Of a DNA stretch of 64,000 nt, positions 33,359 through 42,357 are shown piece by piece. The DNA lies in contig NZ_VSEY01000022.1 in the NCBI RefSeq assembly GCF_008086045.1, forward strand, positions 1 through 64,000, written 5' to 3'. Below the pieces are notes generated by a model. It searched no databases. It saw nothing but the letters and a program-made list of their open reading frames with translations, and had not been told where the DNA came from. Source of the DNA: Nonomuraea sp. PA05 (GTDB lineage: Bacteria; Actinomycetota; Actinomycetes; Streptosporangiales; Streptosporangiaceae). Made by a program: the position numbers and the translations under genes. Position 1 is the stretch's first letter. Each line of letters starts with the position of its first letter.

Positions 33359-34251
33359 GATTCACTCTTGCCCTTGCTGCTGGGCTGCTGTTCGCCGGCG
33401 TGGCCGCTGTTCCGGCGTCCGCCGACGCGCCGGAGGCGGCGTACTGGCGGGTCGAGGCGACCCACACCACGACCCACCCTCGCGCGGTCGGCAGCGGTTA
33501 CCACCTGACCCAGCGCAGGGTCAGCGTCGAGTGGCTGTCGCCGGAAGGCAGGAGCTGGAGCGGCTTCCGTGAGCTGGGAGCCAGACCTGCGACCAAGAAG
33601 GACGAGGCGGCCTGGCGCGCCGACGGATCTCCGGCCACCTGGGACTACCGCACGGAAGGCATGAAGATCCACCTGTCCGCCCAGCCCGGCAAGGGCTTCG
33701 TGCGGGCGGCCAAGGGGCGGCCCGACGGGTTCCGGCTGGGCGAGAGGTACGTGACTTACCAGCAGCTCCAGGCGCTGCCGACGGAGGCCGAAGCGCTCAG
33801 GAGGCAGCTGACCGCCGAGGTCGGCGCCTGGATCGACGAGGCCGCAGAAGAGGCGAAGACCACCGCCCCGAAGGCCACGAAGAACGACTGGCTGGTGAAC
33901 CTCGACCGATATGTCGCCCAGCGGGCGGCCGAGCTCCTGTACGCCAACCCGGTACCCGGCAAGGTCAGGGCCGCCGCCTACCAAGTCCTCAAGACCACCA
34001 AGGGCGTCGGCGACCTCGGCCGGAGCAAGGACCCGCTGGGCCGCTCCGGCCACAGGCTCGCCCTGCCCGTCTCGTCCAGCAAGGGGTCGGTGCTCAAACA
34101 GCAGCTCCTCGTGGACACCAGGACCATGACCCTGCTGGCCGAGTACACCGACCTCAGCTACGGCGGCAAGACGATGCTCGGCAAGTCCGGCGTGAAGACG
34201 TTCAAGGCCGGCTGGACGGACGACAAGCCCGCCGTTCCAGGCGTTAGCTGA
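33355..34251 (+). CDS. secreted paralogue of the ECF-linked membrane protein
   Basis: A 298-residue protein with a signal peptide (cut after ASA near residue 23). It shares with the preceding gene the segments ATxxDEAAWxADGSPxxW and RAAAYQVLKTTKGV, plus the general length of the external part, so the two are paralogues. Here the cytoplasmic and membrane parts are replaced by a secretion signal. ATGA-overlap with the previous gene makes a three-gene operon. Function unknown. It could compete with the membrane protein for a ligand, which is inference. Confidence 0.8.
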   Translation: MRFTLALAAGLLFAGVAAVPASADAPEAAYWRVEATHTTTHPRAVGSGYHLTQRRVSVEWLSPEGRSWSGFRELGARPATKKDEAAWRADGSPATWDYRTEGMKIHLSAQPGKGFVRAAKGRPDGFRLGERYVTYQQLQALPTEAEALRRQLTAEVGAWIDEAAEEAKTTAPKATKNDWLVNLDRYVAQRAAELLYANPVPGKVRAAAYQVLKTTKGVGDLGRSKDPLGRSGHRLALPVSSSKGSVLKQQLLVDTRTMTLLAEYTDLSYGGKTMLGKSGVKTFKAGWTDDKPAVPGVS

Positions 34252-34262
34252 CCCGGGCCTTC

Positions 34263-34296
34263 GCCGCGGCCCTGGCGTCCGCGCCAGGGCCGCGGC
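34263..34296 (+). terminator. terminator hairpin of ECF operon
   Basis: A perfect 15-bp stem (GCCGCGGCCCTGGCG and its complement) with the four-base loop TCCG begins 11 bases after the stop codon. It is followed by a pyrimidine-rich stretch. Confidence 0.8.
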
Positions 34297-34416
34297 TACC
34301 CCTCCTTGCGGCACGTGCCGACCAGCTCTGTGCGAGGAACCGGCCGTGGGCGAGCTCTGGTGCGAGATGGACCCGCTGCCTTCCCGGCCACTGCTGCGCC
34401 CACCGCGGCGCGACGG

Positions 34417-35970
34417 TCAGGCGCAGGTGTAGCCGGACGGCAGGGCGGTGTTGCCGTTGGGCCTGCTCGCCTGGAAGCCGAAGCCGGCGGTGCTGGCGCC
34501 GGGCGCGAGCGTGCCGTTGTGGCCGACACTTCTGGCCGTCACGGTCTGGCCGCTGGTGGTGACGGTGGCGTTCCACGAGCCGGTCAGCGTGTGCCCGGCC
34601 GGCAGGGTGAAGGTGACGGTCCAGCCGGTGATCGTCGAGGTGCCGGTGTTGGTGACGGTCAGCGGCTGGATCACATACCCGTTCCCCCACTGGGACTGGA
34701 CGGCCGGGGTGGCCGAGCAGGCGCCGCCGGTGCCTGCCCGGGTGGTGATCTGGACGGTGCCGGAGACGGGCGAGACGTTGCCCGCGGCGTCGCGCGCCCG
34801 GACCTGGTAGCGGTAGGTGGTGTTCGCGCTCAGGCCCGTGTCGGTGAACGAGGTGGTGGCCGAGGTGCCGGCCTGGGTGAACGTGCCGCCCGTCGCGTTC
34901 GGAGCGCGCAGGACGTCATAGCCGGTCACACCGGTGTCGTCAGTGGAGGCCGTCCAGGTCAGGCTGGCGCCGGTCGCGGTGGTGCCCGAGGCGGCGAGCC
35001 CGGCCGGGGTGGTCGGCGGCGTGGTGTCGGTCTGGCCGGTGGTCAGGCCGAAGAAGTCGACGGCGTAGCGGGCCATGCCGCTCTGCGGAAGGACGTGCCC
35101 GGCGCCCTGGATGCTGTACGCCTCCACCTGCACCCTGCCGGACGGGTCGGCGTACCGGCTGCGGGTCCAGCCTGCCTGCGGGGTGTCGGTGCCGGCCGGG
35201 GTCTGGCTCAGCCCGAACACGTTGGTCCACTGCTCGATCGACTCACGCAGCAGCGAGTAGGGCACGAGGGTGTCGCTGGTGCCGTGCCACAGTTGCACGC
35301 GCGGGCGGGGGCCGGAGAATCCCGCGTACGCCTGGCGGACCGCATCGCCCCACTGCTGAGGTGTCCGGTCCATGCTCCCGCCGGTGCACCTGCTGCTTCC
35401 TGGCGGGTAGTCGGCGGCGCCGGCGAAGCAGTTGAAGGGCACACCCATGAAGGAGGCCCCTGCCCTGAACACGTCCGGGTGGACGGCGAGCATGTGCTGG
35501 GTCATCATGCCGCCGGACGAGCTTCCGGTGGCGTAGACCCGATTCGGGTCTCCCTGATAGGTCCGCTCGACATGGTCGATCATCGAGATGATCGAGACCG
35601 GGTCGCTGCCGCCGCCGCGCTGCTTGGCGGCGTCCGACCAGGTGTCGAAGCAGTTGCCGAACCCCGCCGACTGGGTGGCGGTCGGGTAGATGACGATGAA
35701 GCCGTATCGGTCCGCCAGCGAGGCGAACTCACTGCCCTGGTAGAAGCCGGGGCCGGAGCCGCCGCAGCCGTGCATCGCCACCACGATCGCCGGGGAGGCA
35801 GGGTGCGAGTCCGGCACGTAGACGTGCATCCGCATGTTGCCCGGGTTGTCGCCGAAGCCGCTCACCTCCACCAGAGCGGCGGCGGCGGCCGGCGTTCCGG
35901 GTATCACGGTCATGACGGCAAAGAGCGCCGCGGCGCAGGCACCCGTCAGCGCCGTGGTCCATCGTCTCAT
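34417..35970 (-). CDS. secreted PHB depolymerase-family esterase with Fn3 and CBM2
   Basis: A 517-residue exported esterase. A signal peptide (cut near AAAA, residue 30) precedes the catalytic domain, about 35-310: VVAMHGCGGSG as oxyanion loop, GSSSGGMMT as nucleophile elbow, Asp in HGTSDTLVPY and His in GAGHVLPQ. An Fn3 domain follows (about 330-410, TPAGLAASGTTATGASLTW) and a CBM2 at the C-terminus (WGNGYVIQPLTVTNTG, WTVTFTLPAG). This layout is typical of acetylxylan or feruloyl esterases acting on plant polysaccharide. ATG 35970 follows GGAGGAG. It is divergent from a MarR gene with two operators. Confidence 0.92.
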   Translation of the reverse strand: MRRWTTALTGACAAALFAVMTVIPGTPAAAAALVEVSGFGDNPGNMRMHVYVPDSHPASPAIVVAMHGCGGSGPGFYQGSEFASLADRYGFIVIYPTATQSAGFGNCFDTWSDAAKQRGGGSDPVSIISMIDHVERTYQGDPNRVYATGSSSGGMMTQHMLAVHPDVFRAGASFMGVPFNCFAGAADYPPGSSRCTGGSMDRTPQQWGDAVRQAYAGFSGPRPRVQLWHGTSDTLVPYSLLRESIEQWTNVFGLSQTPAGTDTPQAGWTRSRYADPSGRVQVEAYSIQGAGHVLPQSGMARYAVDFFGLTTGQTDTTPPTTPAGLAASGTTATGASLTWTASTDDTGVTGYDVLRAPNATGGTFTQAGTSATTSFTDTGLSANTTYRYQVRARDAAGNVSPVSGTVQITTRAGTGGACSATPAVQSQWGNGYVIQPLTVTNTGTSTITGWTVTFTLPAGHTLTGSWNATVTTSGQTVTARSVGHNGTLAPGASTAGFGFQASRPNGNTALPSGYTCA

Positions 35971-36126
35971 TCGCGCTCCTCCTCTCCATGTCCGCGGCGC
36001 GCCGCCGATCGGTCCGCCGCGTATCGACCTCGGTCGCTGGAAAATAGAAGGGCCACGAGCCAGCGTCAATGCGCGCTCGGTACGCGTGCCCACCGGTTCA
36101 CCTGGTGGAAGGCCGTTCCCCCTGGT

Positions 36127-36158
36127 TATCAAGTAACTTGCTATCAAGGTCCTTGATA
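36127..36158. promoter_or_regulatory. tandem MarR-type operators
   Basis: TATCAAGTAACTTGCTA (36127-36143) and the perfect palindrome TATCAAGGTCCTTGATA (36142-36158) lie side by side, centres 15 bp apart, directly before the MarR gene. They share the half-site TATCAAG. The spacing would put two dimers on nearly adjacent turns. Confidence 0.8.
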
Positions 36159-36187
36159 AGGGTCTGGAAACTTTCATCGGGCCCGTC

Positions 36188-36721
36188 ATGAACGGGGCGC
36201 GATATCGTCGCCTGGTGACCGATCCGGGTGTCCCCGCGGCCGCTGCGCCGGACGCACCACCGCCTCGTGTGAGCTATCTGGTGTTCCGGCTGGAACGCCG
36301 CATCCGCGCCTGCCTGGATGAAGCGCTCGCCCGGCACGGCCTGACGACCACCGAATTCATGGCGCTCAGCGAGCTGCGCCTGCGCGACGCCCCGTCCTCG
36401 GCCGACCTGGCCCGCATCGCCTTCGTCACCCCGCAGGCGATGAACCTGGTCATCCGCGATCTCGAACAACGCGGCCTGATCCGCCGCGACCCGCATCCCC
36501 GTGGTGGCCGCGCCCTGCGTACCCGCCTTACCCCGAAGGGCCTGAGCACCCTCCGGCGATGCGACCGCTCCCTCGACAGCATCGAAGCCGTCATGCTCGC
36601 CGAGATCGACGACCCGGACCGTACGACACTCGCGGAAACGCTCACCCTGTGCGCACGAGCCATCCACCCCGGCACGCGGGCCCTGACCCCCGTCCTTCGC
36701 TCGGAGGAGCCACCACCGTAG
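36188..36721 (+). CDS. MarR-family transcriptional regulator
   Basis: A 177-residue protein with a poorly conserved N-terminal tail, then the MarR fold: YLVFRLERRIRACLDEALAR, the winged helix SADLARIAFVTPQAMNLVIR and RDLEQRGLIRRDPHP, then RALRTRLTPKG in the wing. A basic, arginine-rich recognition region is evident. It is divergent from the secreted esterase and preceded by tandem operators, so it probably represses itself and the esterase and responds to an aromatic such as a hydroxycinnamate, which is inference. Confidence 0.9.
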   Translation: MNGARYRRLVTDPGVPAAAAPDAPPPRVSYLVFRLERRIRACLDEALARHGLTTTEFMALSELRLRDAPSSADLARIAFVTPQAMNLVIRDLEQRGLIRRDPHPRGGRALRTRLTPKGLSTLRRCDRSLDSIEAVMLAEIDDPDRTTLAETLTLCARAIHPGTRALTPVLRSEEPPP

Positions 36722-36781
36722 CCCTGGCCCATGCGCGCAATCGTCACAGGCTGTCGGCGGGACGGGGAGGTGCGGGGGTTG

Positions 36782-36813
36782 TGCTCCGGCCTGACCTTGG
36801 CCGGGCCGGAGCA
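36782..36813. terminator. hairpin between convergent genes
   Basis: TGCTCCGGCC and its exact complement GGCCGGAGCA enclose a 12-base loop between the MarR gene and the convergent small secreted-protein gene. Confidence 0.6.
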
Positions 36814-36828
36814 GCTGTCGGAGGCCTG

Positions 36829-37161
36829 TTACCGCGTTTCGATGCCCGGATCGTAGCCACGCCGTGCGTTCGACGGGCAGCCGGCGATACTGTTGCCGGG
36901 CGGGGAAGTGACGCCCAGCCAGTTGCCGTACGCAGTCGTGTCCGGCCGCCAGGGGATATCGCACCGCAATTTGGCCCGGAACTGTCCGGTGCCTGAGCTG
37001 CACGTCGCGTAGCTCGATAGATTGGTGTTGTAGAAGTCGAAGCGGCAGTTCGTCGGTGCGGCCTGCGCGGGACCCGATCCCAGAAGGACGGATGCGGTAG
37101 CTGCAACAGTGAAGAAAACCGACAGCTTCGTTGCGTGACTCTTCAAGAAAGCTCCTCTCAT
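36829..37161 (-). CDS. small secreted Cys-containing protein
   Basis: A 110-residue protein with a signal peptide ending near AQA (residue 34). The mature part is about 75 residues with cysteines in CRFDFYNTNL, ATCSSGTG, LRCDIPW and AGCPSNARR. ATG 37161 follows AAGAGG. It is likely a disulfide-stabilised extracellular protein. It resembles the product of the next gene upstream in cysteine order and in the C-terminal CPxxxRR, so the two are diverged paralogues. Family not recognised. Confidence 0.65.
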   Translation of the reverse strand: MRGAFLKSHATKLSVFFTVAATASVLLGSGPAQAAPTNCRFDFYNTNLSSYATCSSGTGQFRAKLRCDIPWRPDTTAYGNWLGVTSPPGNSIAGCPSNARRGYDPGIETR

Positions 37162-37190
37162 AAAGCCTCTTGCCGGCAACACGGCTCCGA

Positions 37191-37517
37191 TCAGCTCTGG
37201 TCGCGCCCCGACTGGTGACGGCGCTGGCCCGCAGGGCACTCCACCCCGGACCAGGCCGGGTCGCTGAACGAATGGCGGGTCGGGCCGACGCGCTTGGCGC
37301 CGACGAGCCCGCCGCTGTCGACGCACCTGATCCAGGCGCGATAGTAGAACCCCTCCCAGACCCAGTCGCTTTCGCATCGCGTCTGGAACGAGGTGCTCGT
37401 CGTGAAGCCTTGGCAGAGGGTCTCGGCGCCGGCCGCGGCGGGAGCGGCGATGAGCGTTCCTGTGGCCGCCGCCAAGAGCACGAGCACCGTCGAGCAGGAC
37501 TTCACCACTTTGTGCAT
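37191..37517 (-). CDS. small secreted Cys-containing protein, paralogue
   Basis: A 108-residue protein with signal peptide (cut near AGA, residue 31). The mature part has four cysteines in the same order as the downstream paralogue: LCQGFT, TRCESDW, IRCVDSG and VECPAGQRR. It shares FYYRAWIRC with the paralogue's FRAKLRC. The two genes are 29 bases apart and probably co-transcribed. They are divergent from a SARP-like regulator, which is the likely controller. No family known to me. Confidence 0.65.
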   Translation of the reverse strand: MHKVVKSCSTVLVLLAAATGTLIAAPAAAGAETLCQGFTTSTSFQTRCESDWVWEGFYYRAWIRCVDSGGLVGAKRVGPTRHSFSDPAWSGVECPAGQRRHQSGRDQS

Positions 37518-37628
37518 GCCGATTCAATTCCTTTCTTCTGCGGATTCGACAAGAGAGGTGATTGCGTAAGACGCGTGAGCCTGCGATGTTTCACCCACGG
37601 TAAAGGGGATCGCCTTCATAAATCTTTC

Positions 37629-37644
37629 GCCATTCTTGAATGGC
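37629..37644. promoter_or_regulatory. 16-bp palindrome in divergent region
   Basis: GCCATTC, TT, GAATGGC is a perfect inverted repeat in an unusually AT-rich gap between the SARP-like gene and the small secreted-protein genes. It is likely an operator. Confidence 0.55.
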
Positions 37645-37714
37645 CATAGGCAAATGTGGTTCGATGGTTTTCGCCGCTGAACTTGCCGGGTTTCGCGCCG
37701 ATGGGGGATGCACA

Positions 37715-40618
37715 GTGGAGTTTCGGCTGCTGGGCGCGTTCGAGCTGATGGCCGGGGGTCGCAGTCTCGATCTTGGGCCGGCCAAGCAACGGATCCTGTT
37801 CGCGTCCCTGGCCGCCGATGCCGGGCACCCGGTGCCCACGGAGACACTCATCGACCGGATATGGGACGACGCCCCACCGCGCGAACCCCGCAAGGTCCTG
37901 CACACCTATGTCGCACGCTCCCGCCGTGTGCTGGAGCAGGCACGACATCTCGACAGAGAACAGATCGCGCTGGAACGCCGGGCGGACGGCTACCAGCTGA
38001 TCATGGACATCGATCGCATCGACCTTCACCGGTTTCGCCGGCTGGTCGAGCAGGCCCGCGCCCCTCACCCCCACCGGACGGAGCGCGCTGCCCTGCTGGG
38101 CGAGGCCGTCGGCCTATGGCGGGCATCCCCGCTGGACGGAATGGCTGGGGGGTGGGCGGCGCGGGTCCGCGAAGGGCTCCGCCAGCAGCGGCTGGGCGCG
38201 TTGACCGACTGGGCCGAGGCCGAGCTGGAGCTGGGCCGGCACTCGCCGGTGATCGAACGCCTCGAAGAGCTGATCGTCCACTACCCGCTGGCGGAATCCC
38301 TGGCGGCCCGGTTGATCCAGGCTCTGAGCCTGGCCGGCCGTGGTGCCGAAGCTCTGGAGGTCTACTCGCGGGTGTGCCGGCGAATCGACGACGAGCTCGG
38401 CGCCCAGCCCGGCCCCGAGCTGCGTGCACTGCACACGGCCGTTCTCCGCGGAGAAGCGGTCACTCTCGCCGCCGGCGCGCCGGACCCCGCACGGACGGTT
38501 CTCTCCGTGCGCAGGCCCGTACACCAGCCGCGGGATGTTGAGATGCCGGCGCGTCCGCGGCCGGCACAGCTCCCGGCGCGGGTGCCGGCGTTCGCCGGCC
38601 GCACCGGATACCTCAAGCGGCTGGACGCCATGCTGGGATCCGACGATCAGGTCCGGATCCAGGTCTCGGTGATCGCCGGCATCGCCGGAGTGGGCAAGAC
38701 CGCGCTGGCCCTGCATTGGGCGCATCGGGTGCGCCACCGATTCGGCGACGGGCAGCTGTACGTGAACCTGAGGGGCTTCGACCCGGGCGGGTCCTGCGTG
38801 AGCGCGGCGGAGGCGTTGACCGGATTCCTGGATGCGCTGGGGGTACCGCCGGACCGTGTCCCGCCCGACCCGGACGGGCAGGCCGGCCTGTACCGCAGCC
38901 TGCTGGCGGGCCGGCGGATGCTGGTGGTGCTGGACAACGCCCGCGACGCCGAGCAGGTTCGTCCGCTGCTGCCCGGCGCACCAGGCTGCCTGGTGGTGGT
39001 GACCAGCCGCAGCCAGCTCCGCGGCCTGGTCGCCGCGGAGGGCGCCCACCCGCTGAGGCTGGATCCGCTGTCCGATGCCGAGGCACGCGAGTTGCTCCTC
39101 CACCGCCTCGGGCCGGCGCGGGTGGCAGCCGAGCCCCACGTGGCGGATGAGATCGTCGCCTGGTGTGCGGGGCTCCCGCTCGCCCTGGTCATCGTGGCCG
39201 CCCGAGCCGCCACCCAGCCGGGCTTCCCCCTCACCGCGCTGGACGGCGAACTGCGCCAGGCTCGCAACCGGCTCGACGCCCTGGCCGGTCAAGACCCGGC
39301 CACCGATCCGCGGGCGGTGTTCTCCTGGTCCTACGACGCGCTGAGCTGCGAAGCCGCGCGGTTGTTCCGGTTCCTGGGGGTGCTCACCGGCCCGGACGTC
39401 TCCTTGCCCGCCGCGGCCAGCCTGGCCGGCGTGGCCGTGCACGAGGTCCGGCCGCTGCTGGCCGAACTGGCCGGCGCGCACCTGGTCATCGAGCACAAGC
39501 CCGGCCGGTACACCCTGCATGACCTGCTCCGCGCCTACACGGTCGAGCTCGTCCACGCCATCGACGGCGAACCTGACCGGCAGGAGGCGTTCCGCCGGTT
39601 GCTCGACCACTACCTGCACACCGCTCACGCCGCGACGCTGCTGCTGGCCCCACGCCGTCGCCCGATGGCACATGCTCCCGCCGCGCCGGGGGTGAGCGCC
39701 GAGGCGATCGCCGGGTCAGGACAAGCGCTGACCTGGTTCACCGTCGAACACCCCGTGTTGTTCGCGACCGTGGAGGAGGCGGCCGCCAAGGGACACGACG
39801 AAGACGTGCGGCACCTGGCCTGGGCGCTGAGCCCGTTCCTGCGATGGCGTGGCCTGCTTCTCGACTGGGCCACCGTCGAGCAGGCCGCCCTGGACGCTTC
39901 GCGCCGTCTGGCTGATCCTCGCGGACAGGCCCACGCCCACCGCCACCTCAGCCGCGCCTTCACCCTGCTCGGCCGCTTCGACCGCGCCCACACCCATGCT
40001 GCCGAGGCCCTCGGCCTGGCCGTCGATCTCGCCGATCAGCCCGGCCAGGCTCACGCACATCACGAGCTCACCTGGGCCCTGTCACGACAAGGGCGCTACA
40101 GGGAGGCACTCGACCACGCGGAGCAGGCCCTCGATCTGTTCCGAGCCGCCGGCCACCGCCCCGGACACGCCAAGGCGCTCAACGGGGTCGGCAACTGCCA
40201 CGCCCTGCTCGGATACCACAACCGGGCGCTCGTGTACTGTCGCCCCGCCCTCACCCTGTTCCAGGAACTCGGCGACTTCAACGGTCAGGCCGCGTCTCTC
40301 GACGGTCTCGGCTACGCACACCACCATCTCGGCCAGTACGACCTGGCCAAATGCTGTCACCGGCAGGCGCTCAAGCTGTACCTGGAGCTGGGCGATCGCA
40401 TCGGCGAGGTCGAGGCGCTGATCCGTCTCGGCAACGCCTGCCACTCCAGCGGCGATCTCGGCGCCGCCCGCGACACCTGGCGCGAAGCCCTCGTCATTCT
40501 CGATGAGCTCGCTCACCCCGACGCCGGATATGTCCGCGCCCAGCTCGCCGAGACCGAGCCGCACCCGACCGCGGGCGCGGGTCCCACTGGAGCACGGTTG
40601 TACTGGCCACACCGGTAG
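37715..40618 (+). CDS. SARP-like BTAD / NB-ARC / TPR transcriptional regulator
   Basis: A 967-residue regulator of the AfsR type. It has the winged helix at residues 1-95 (FRLLGAFELMAGGRSLDLG), BTAD at 95-240 (GLWRASPLDGMAG), the NB-ARC P-loop IAGIAGVGKTALALHWA near residue 320, MLVVLDNARDAEQVRPLLPG as Walker B, and TPR repeats from about 690 to 950 (HAHRHLSRAFTLLGRFDRAH and others). The GTG is chosen because GGGGGA lies eight bases upstream and the winged helix begins at once. It is divergent from the two small secreted-protein genes and may activate them. It is a distant paralogue of the regulator at 14-17 kb. Confidence 0.9.
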   Translation: MEFRLLGAFELMAGGRSLDLGPAKQRILFASLAADAGHPVPTETLIDRIWDDAPPREPRKVLHTYVARSRRVLEQARHLDREQIALERRADGYQLIMDIDRIDLHRFRRLVEQARAPHPHRTERAALLGEAVGLWRASPLDGMAGGWAARVREGLRQQRLGALTDWAEAELELGRHSPVIERLEELIVHYPLAESLAARLIQALSLAGRGAEALEVYSRVCRRIDDELGAQPGPELRALHTAVLRGEAVTLAAGAPDPARTVLSVRRPVHQPRDVEMPARPRPAQLPARVPAFAGRTGYLKRLDAMLGSDDQVRIQVSVIAGIAGVGKTALALHWAHRVRHRFGDGQLYVNLRGFDPGGSCVSAAEALTGFLDALGVPPDRVPPDPDGQAGLYRSLLAGRRMLVVLDNARDAEQVRPLLPGAPGCLVVVTSRSQLRGLVAAEGAHPLRLDPLSDAEARELLLHRLGPARVAAEPHVADEIVAWCAGLPLALVIVAARAATQPGFPLTALDGELRQARNRLDALAGQDPATDPRAVFSWSYDALSCEAARLFRFLGVLTGPDVSLPAAASLAGVAVHEVRPLLAELAGAHLVIEHKPGRYTLHDLLRAYTVELVHAIDGEPDRQEAFRRLLDHYLHTAHAATLLLAPRRRPMAHAPAAPGVSAEAIAGSGQALTWFTVEHPVLFATVEEAAAKGHDEDVRHLAWALSPFLRWRGLLLDWATVEQAALDASRRLADPRGQAHAHRHLSRAFTLLGRFDRAHTHAAEALGLAVDLADQPGQAHAHHELTWALSRQGRYREALDHAEQALDLFRAAGHRPGHAKALNGVGNCHALLGYHNRALVYCRPALTLFQELGDFNGQAASLDGLGYAHHHLGQYDLAKCCHRQALKLYLELGDRIGEVEALIRLGNACHSSGDLGAARDTWREALVILDELAHPDAGYVRAQLAETEPHPTAGAGPTGARLYWPHR

Positions 40619-40675
40619 AAGCTGCCGTCGGGCAGTTCGGCGGTGGGGCGAGGGTGCAGCCTGACCACCGCGGTC

Positions 40676-42310
40676 CTAACGGGGAGCCAGGATGCGCAGC
40701 TGCAGCATCGCCGCGAAGCGCTGCTCCGGGTCCTCCAGGTCGATCTCGCCCACCTCGGCCACCCTCCTGAGCCGGTAGCGCAGCGTGTTGGGATGGATGA
40801 AGAGCGCGGCGGCCGCCTTGCCCACGTCGCCGAGCGCGTCCAGCCAGGCCTCCAGCGACTGCACCAGCCCGGCGTTGTTGCACTCGTCGTACTCCATCAG
40901 GCGCGCGATCGCCCCGACCGGCCGCTCGCCGCGCGCCGCCGCGAGGTCGCGCAGCTCCAGGACCAGGGCGAGCGTCTGGACGTCGTCGAGGCGGGCCACC
41001 CGGAGCGCGGTGTGGCCCTCCCGCATCACCCGGAGCACCCGGTCGGCCTGCGCCTTCCCGCCGACGATGCCGCTGATGTCCGGCCCCGCCGGGGCGACCG
41101 CGACGATCGCGGGGAGGCTGCCGCCGACCCGGTCCACGAAGTCGGAGGCCAGGCGGACGGCCCGCTGCTCCGGGCTGCTGGCCGGGACGATGACGGGCAG
41201 CAGGCCGTACACGGTGCCGCCGACGGCCGCCACGACGGCGGACGGCACCGCGGCCGACAGGTGGACCGACAGGGCGTCCGCGAGCCGTTCGAGCTCGGCG
41301 GCCCTGCCGTGGTCGGCCCAGGCGTGCTCGTCGCCGGTGAGCAGGGCCGCGCTCACGATGACCAGGGTGCGGCCGGCCAGGCCCAGCCGGGCCAGCGCGT
41401 CCCGCGCGCCCGCGCCGCCTTCCAGGACCGTCGCCATCAGGTCGGCGCGCAGCCGCCGCCGGACGTCGGCGCCTGCGCGGATGCGCAGCAGGTGCAGCGC
41501 CACCAGCTTCGAGGCGTCGAGCAGGGCGTTGGTGCGCTCGCTGTCGAGGTCGCCGTCCATGGCGGCCCAGATCGAGCCGAGGATCTCGTCGCCGGCCCGG
41601 ACCGCGATGGCCACGCGCTGCACCGTCATCCCGTCGTAGCCGAGATCCTGCGGGGTGACGACGACCGGCCGCTGGTAGCGGTAGAGGTCGCGGAAGACGC
41701 CCAGCTCGGTCAGGCGGGTGGCGTACCGTTCGGGAACCTGCCGGCCGATGACCGTCTCGACGCGGGAGGCGTCCGCCTCGTCCTGCCGGCCGGAGAAGGC
41801 GAGCACGCGGGAGTTGCGGTCCTCGATGGTGATGGGGGCGTCGAGGAGCGCGGCCACGGCGTTGGCCACCGCGAACAGGTCGCCGGACGGGAGCCCGCCC
41901 AGCGACTCGTGCTCGGGCTCGCCGATGTCGCCCTCGGCGAGCATCGACCGGATGAGCGCGGTGATCTGCGCCCACGTGGCGCCCCGGCGCAGCCCGATCA
42001 GCGCCACGCCGCTGCGGGCGACCGCGTCGCGCACCTGCGGCGTCAGGGCGACCGGCGCCCGGACGACCAGGCCCACCGCGTCGTGGTCGCCGAGGGCGCC
42101 GAGCAGCCGGGGCAGCGTCTCGCCGGCCGGGTCGACGCCGATGCCGAGCACCAGCGAGCGCGGCCCGAGCACGGGCTCGTCGAGCGGGTCGTAGATGACG
42201 AGGCCGCTGATCTCCTCGCGCTGGTCGACGTCGCCGGCGACCAGCTCCAGCAGGGTGGCCCCCAGGTCGTCCAGGACCCGGCCGAGGCTGGCACGGGGAC
42301 GCTGGCTCAC
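40676..42310 (-). CDS. PucR-family transcriptional regulator
   Basis: A 544-residue regulator. The N-terminal region resembles the purine-catabolism regulatory domain (LGRVLDDLGATLLELVAGDV), the middle is GAF/GGDEF-like, and the C-terminus has the PucR HTH (AALFIHPNTLRYRLRRVAEV, about residues 500-520). The GTG start follows GGGG. It lies 47 bases downstream of the racemase gene on the same strand, at the end of the peptide-uptake gene set, and probably controls it in response to a metabolite of the pathway. Confidence 0.9.
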   Translation of the reverse strand: MSQRPRASLGRVLDDLGATLLELVAGDVDQREEISGLVIYDPLDEPVLGPRSLVLGIGVDPAGETLPRLLGALGDHDAVGLVVRAPVALTPQVRDAVARSGVALIGLRRGATWAQITALIRSMLAEGDIGEPEHESLGGLPSGDLFAVANAVAALLDAPITIEDRNSRVLAFSGRQDEADASRVETVIGRQVPERYATRLTELGVFRDLYRYQRPVVVTPQDLGYDGMTVQRVAIAVRAGDEILGSIWAAMDGDLDSERTNALLDASKLVALHLLRIRAGADVRRRLRADLMATVLEGGAGARDALARLGLAGRTLVIVSAALLTGDEHAWADHGRAAELERLADALSVHLSAAVPSAVVAAVGGTVYGLLPVIVPASSPEQRAVRLASDFVDRVGGSLPAIVAVAPAGPDISGIVGGKAQADRVLRVMREGHTALRVARLDDVQTLALVLELRDLAAARGERPVGAIARLMEYDECNNAGLVQSLEAWLDALGDVGKAAAALFIHPNTLRYRLRRVAEVGEIDLEDPEQRFAAMLQLRILAPR

Positions 42311-42357
42311 GCCCCGCAGTATAGGAGCCCCGGACGCGCGGTCCGATCGCCGGACGA

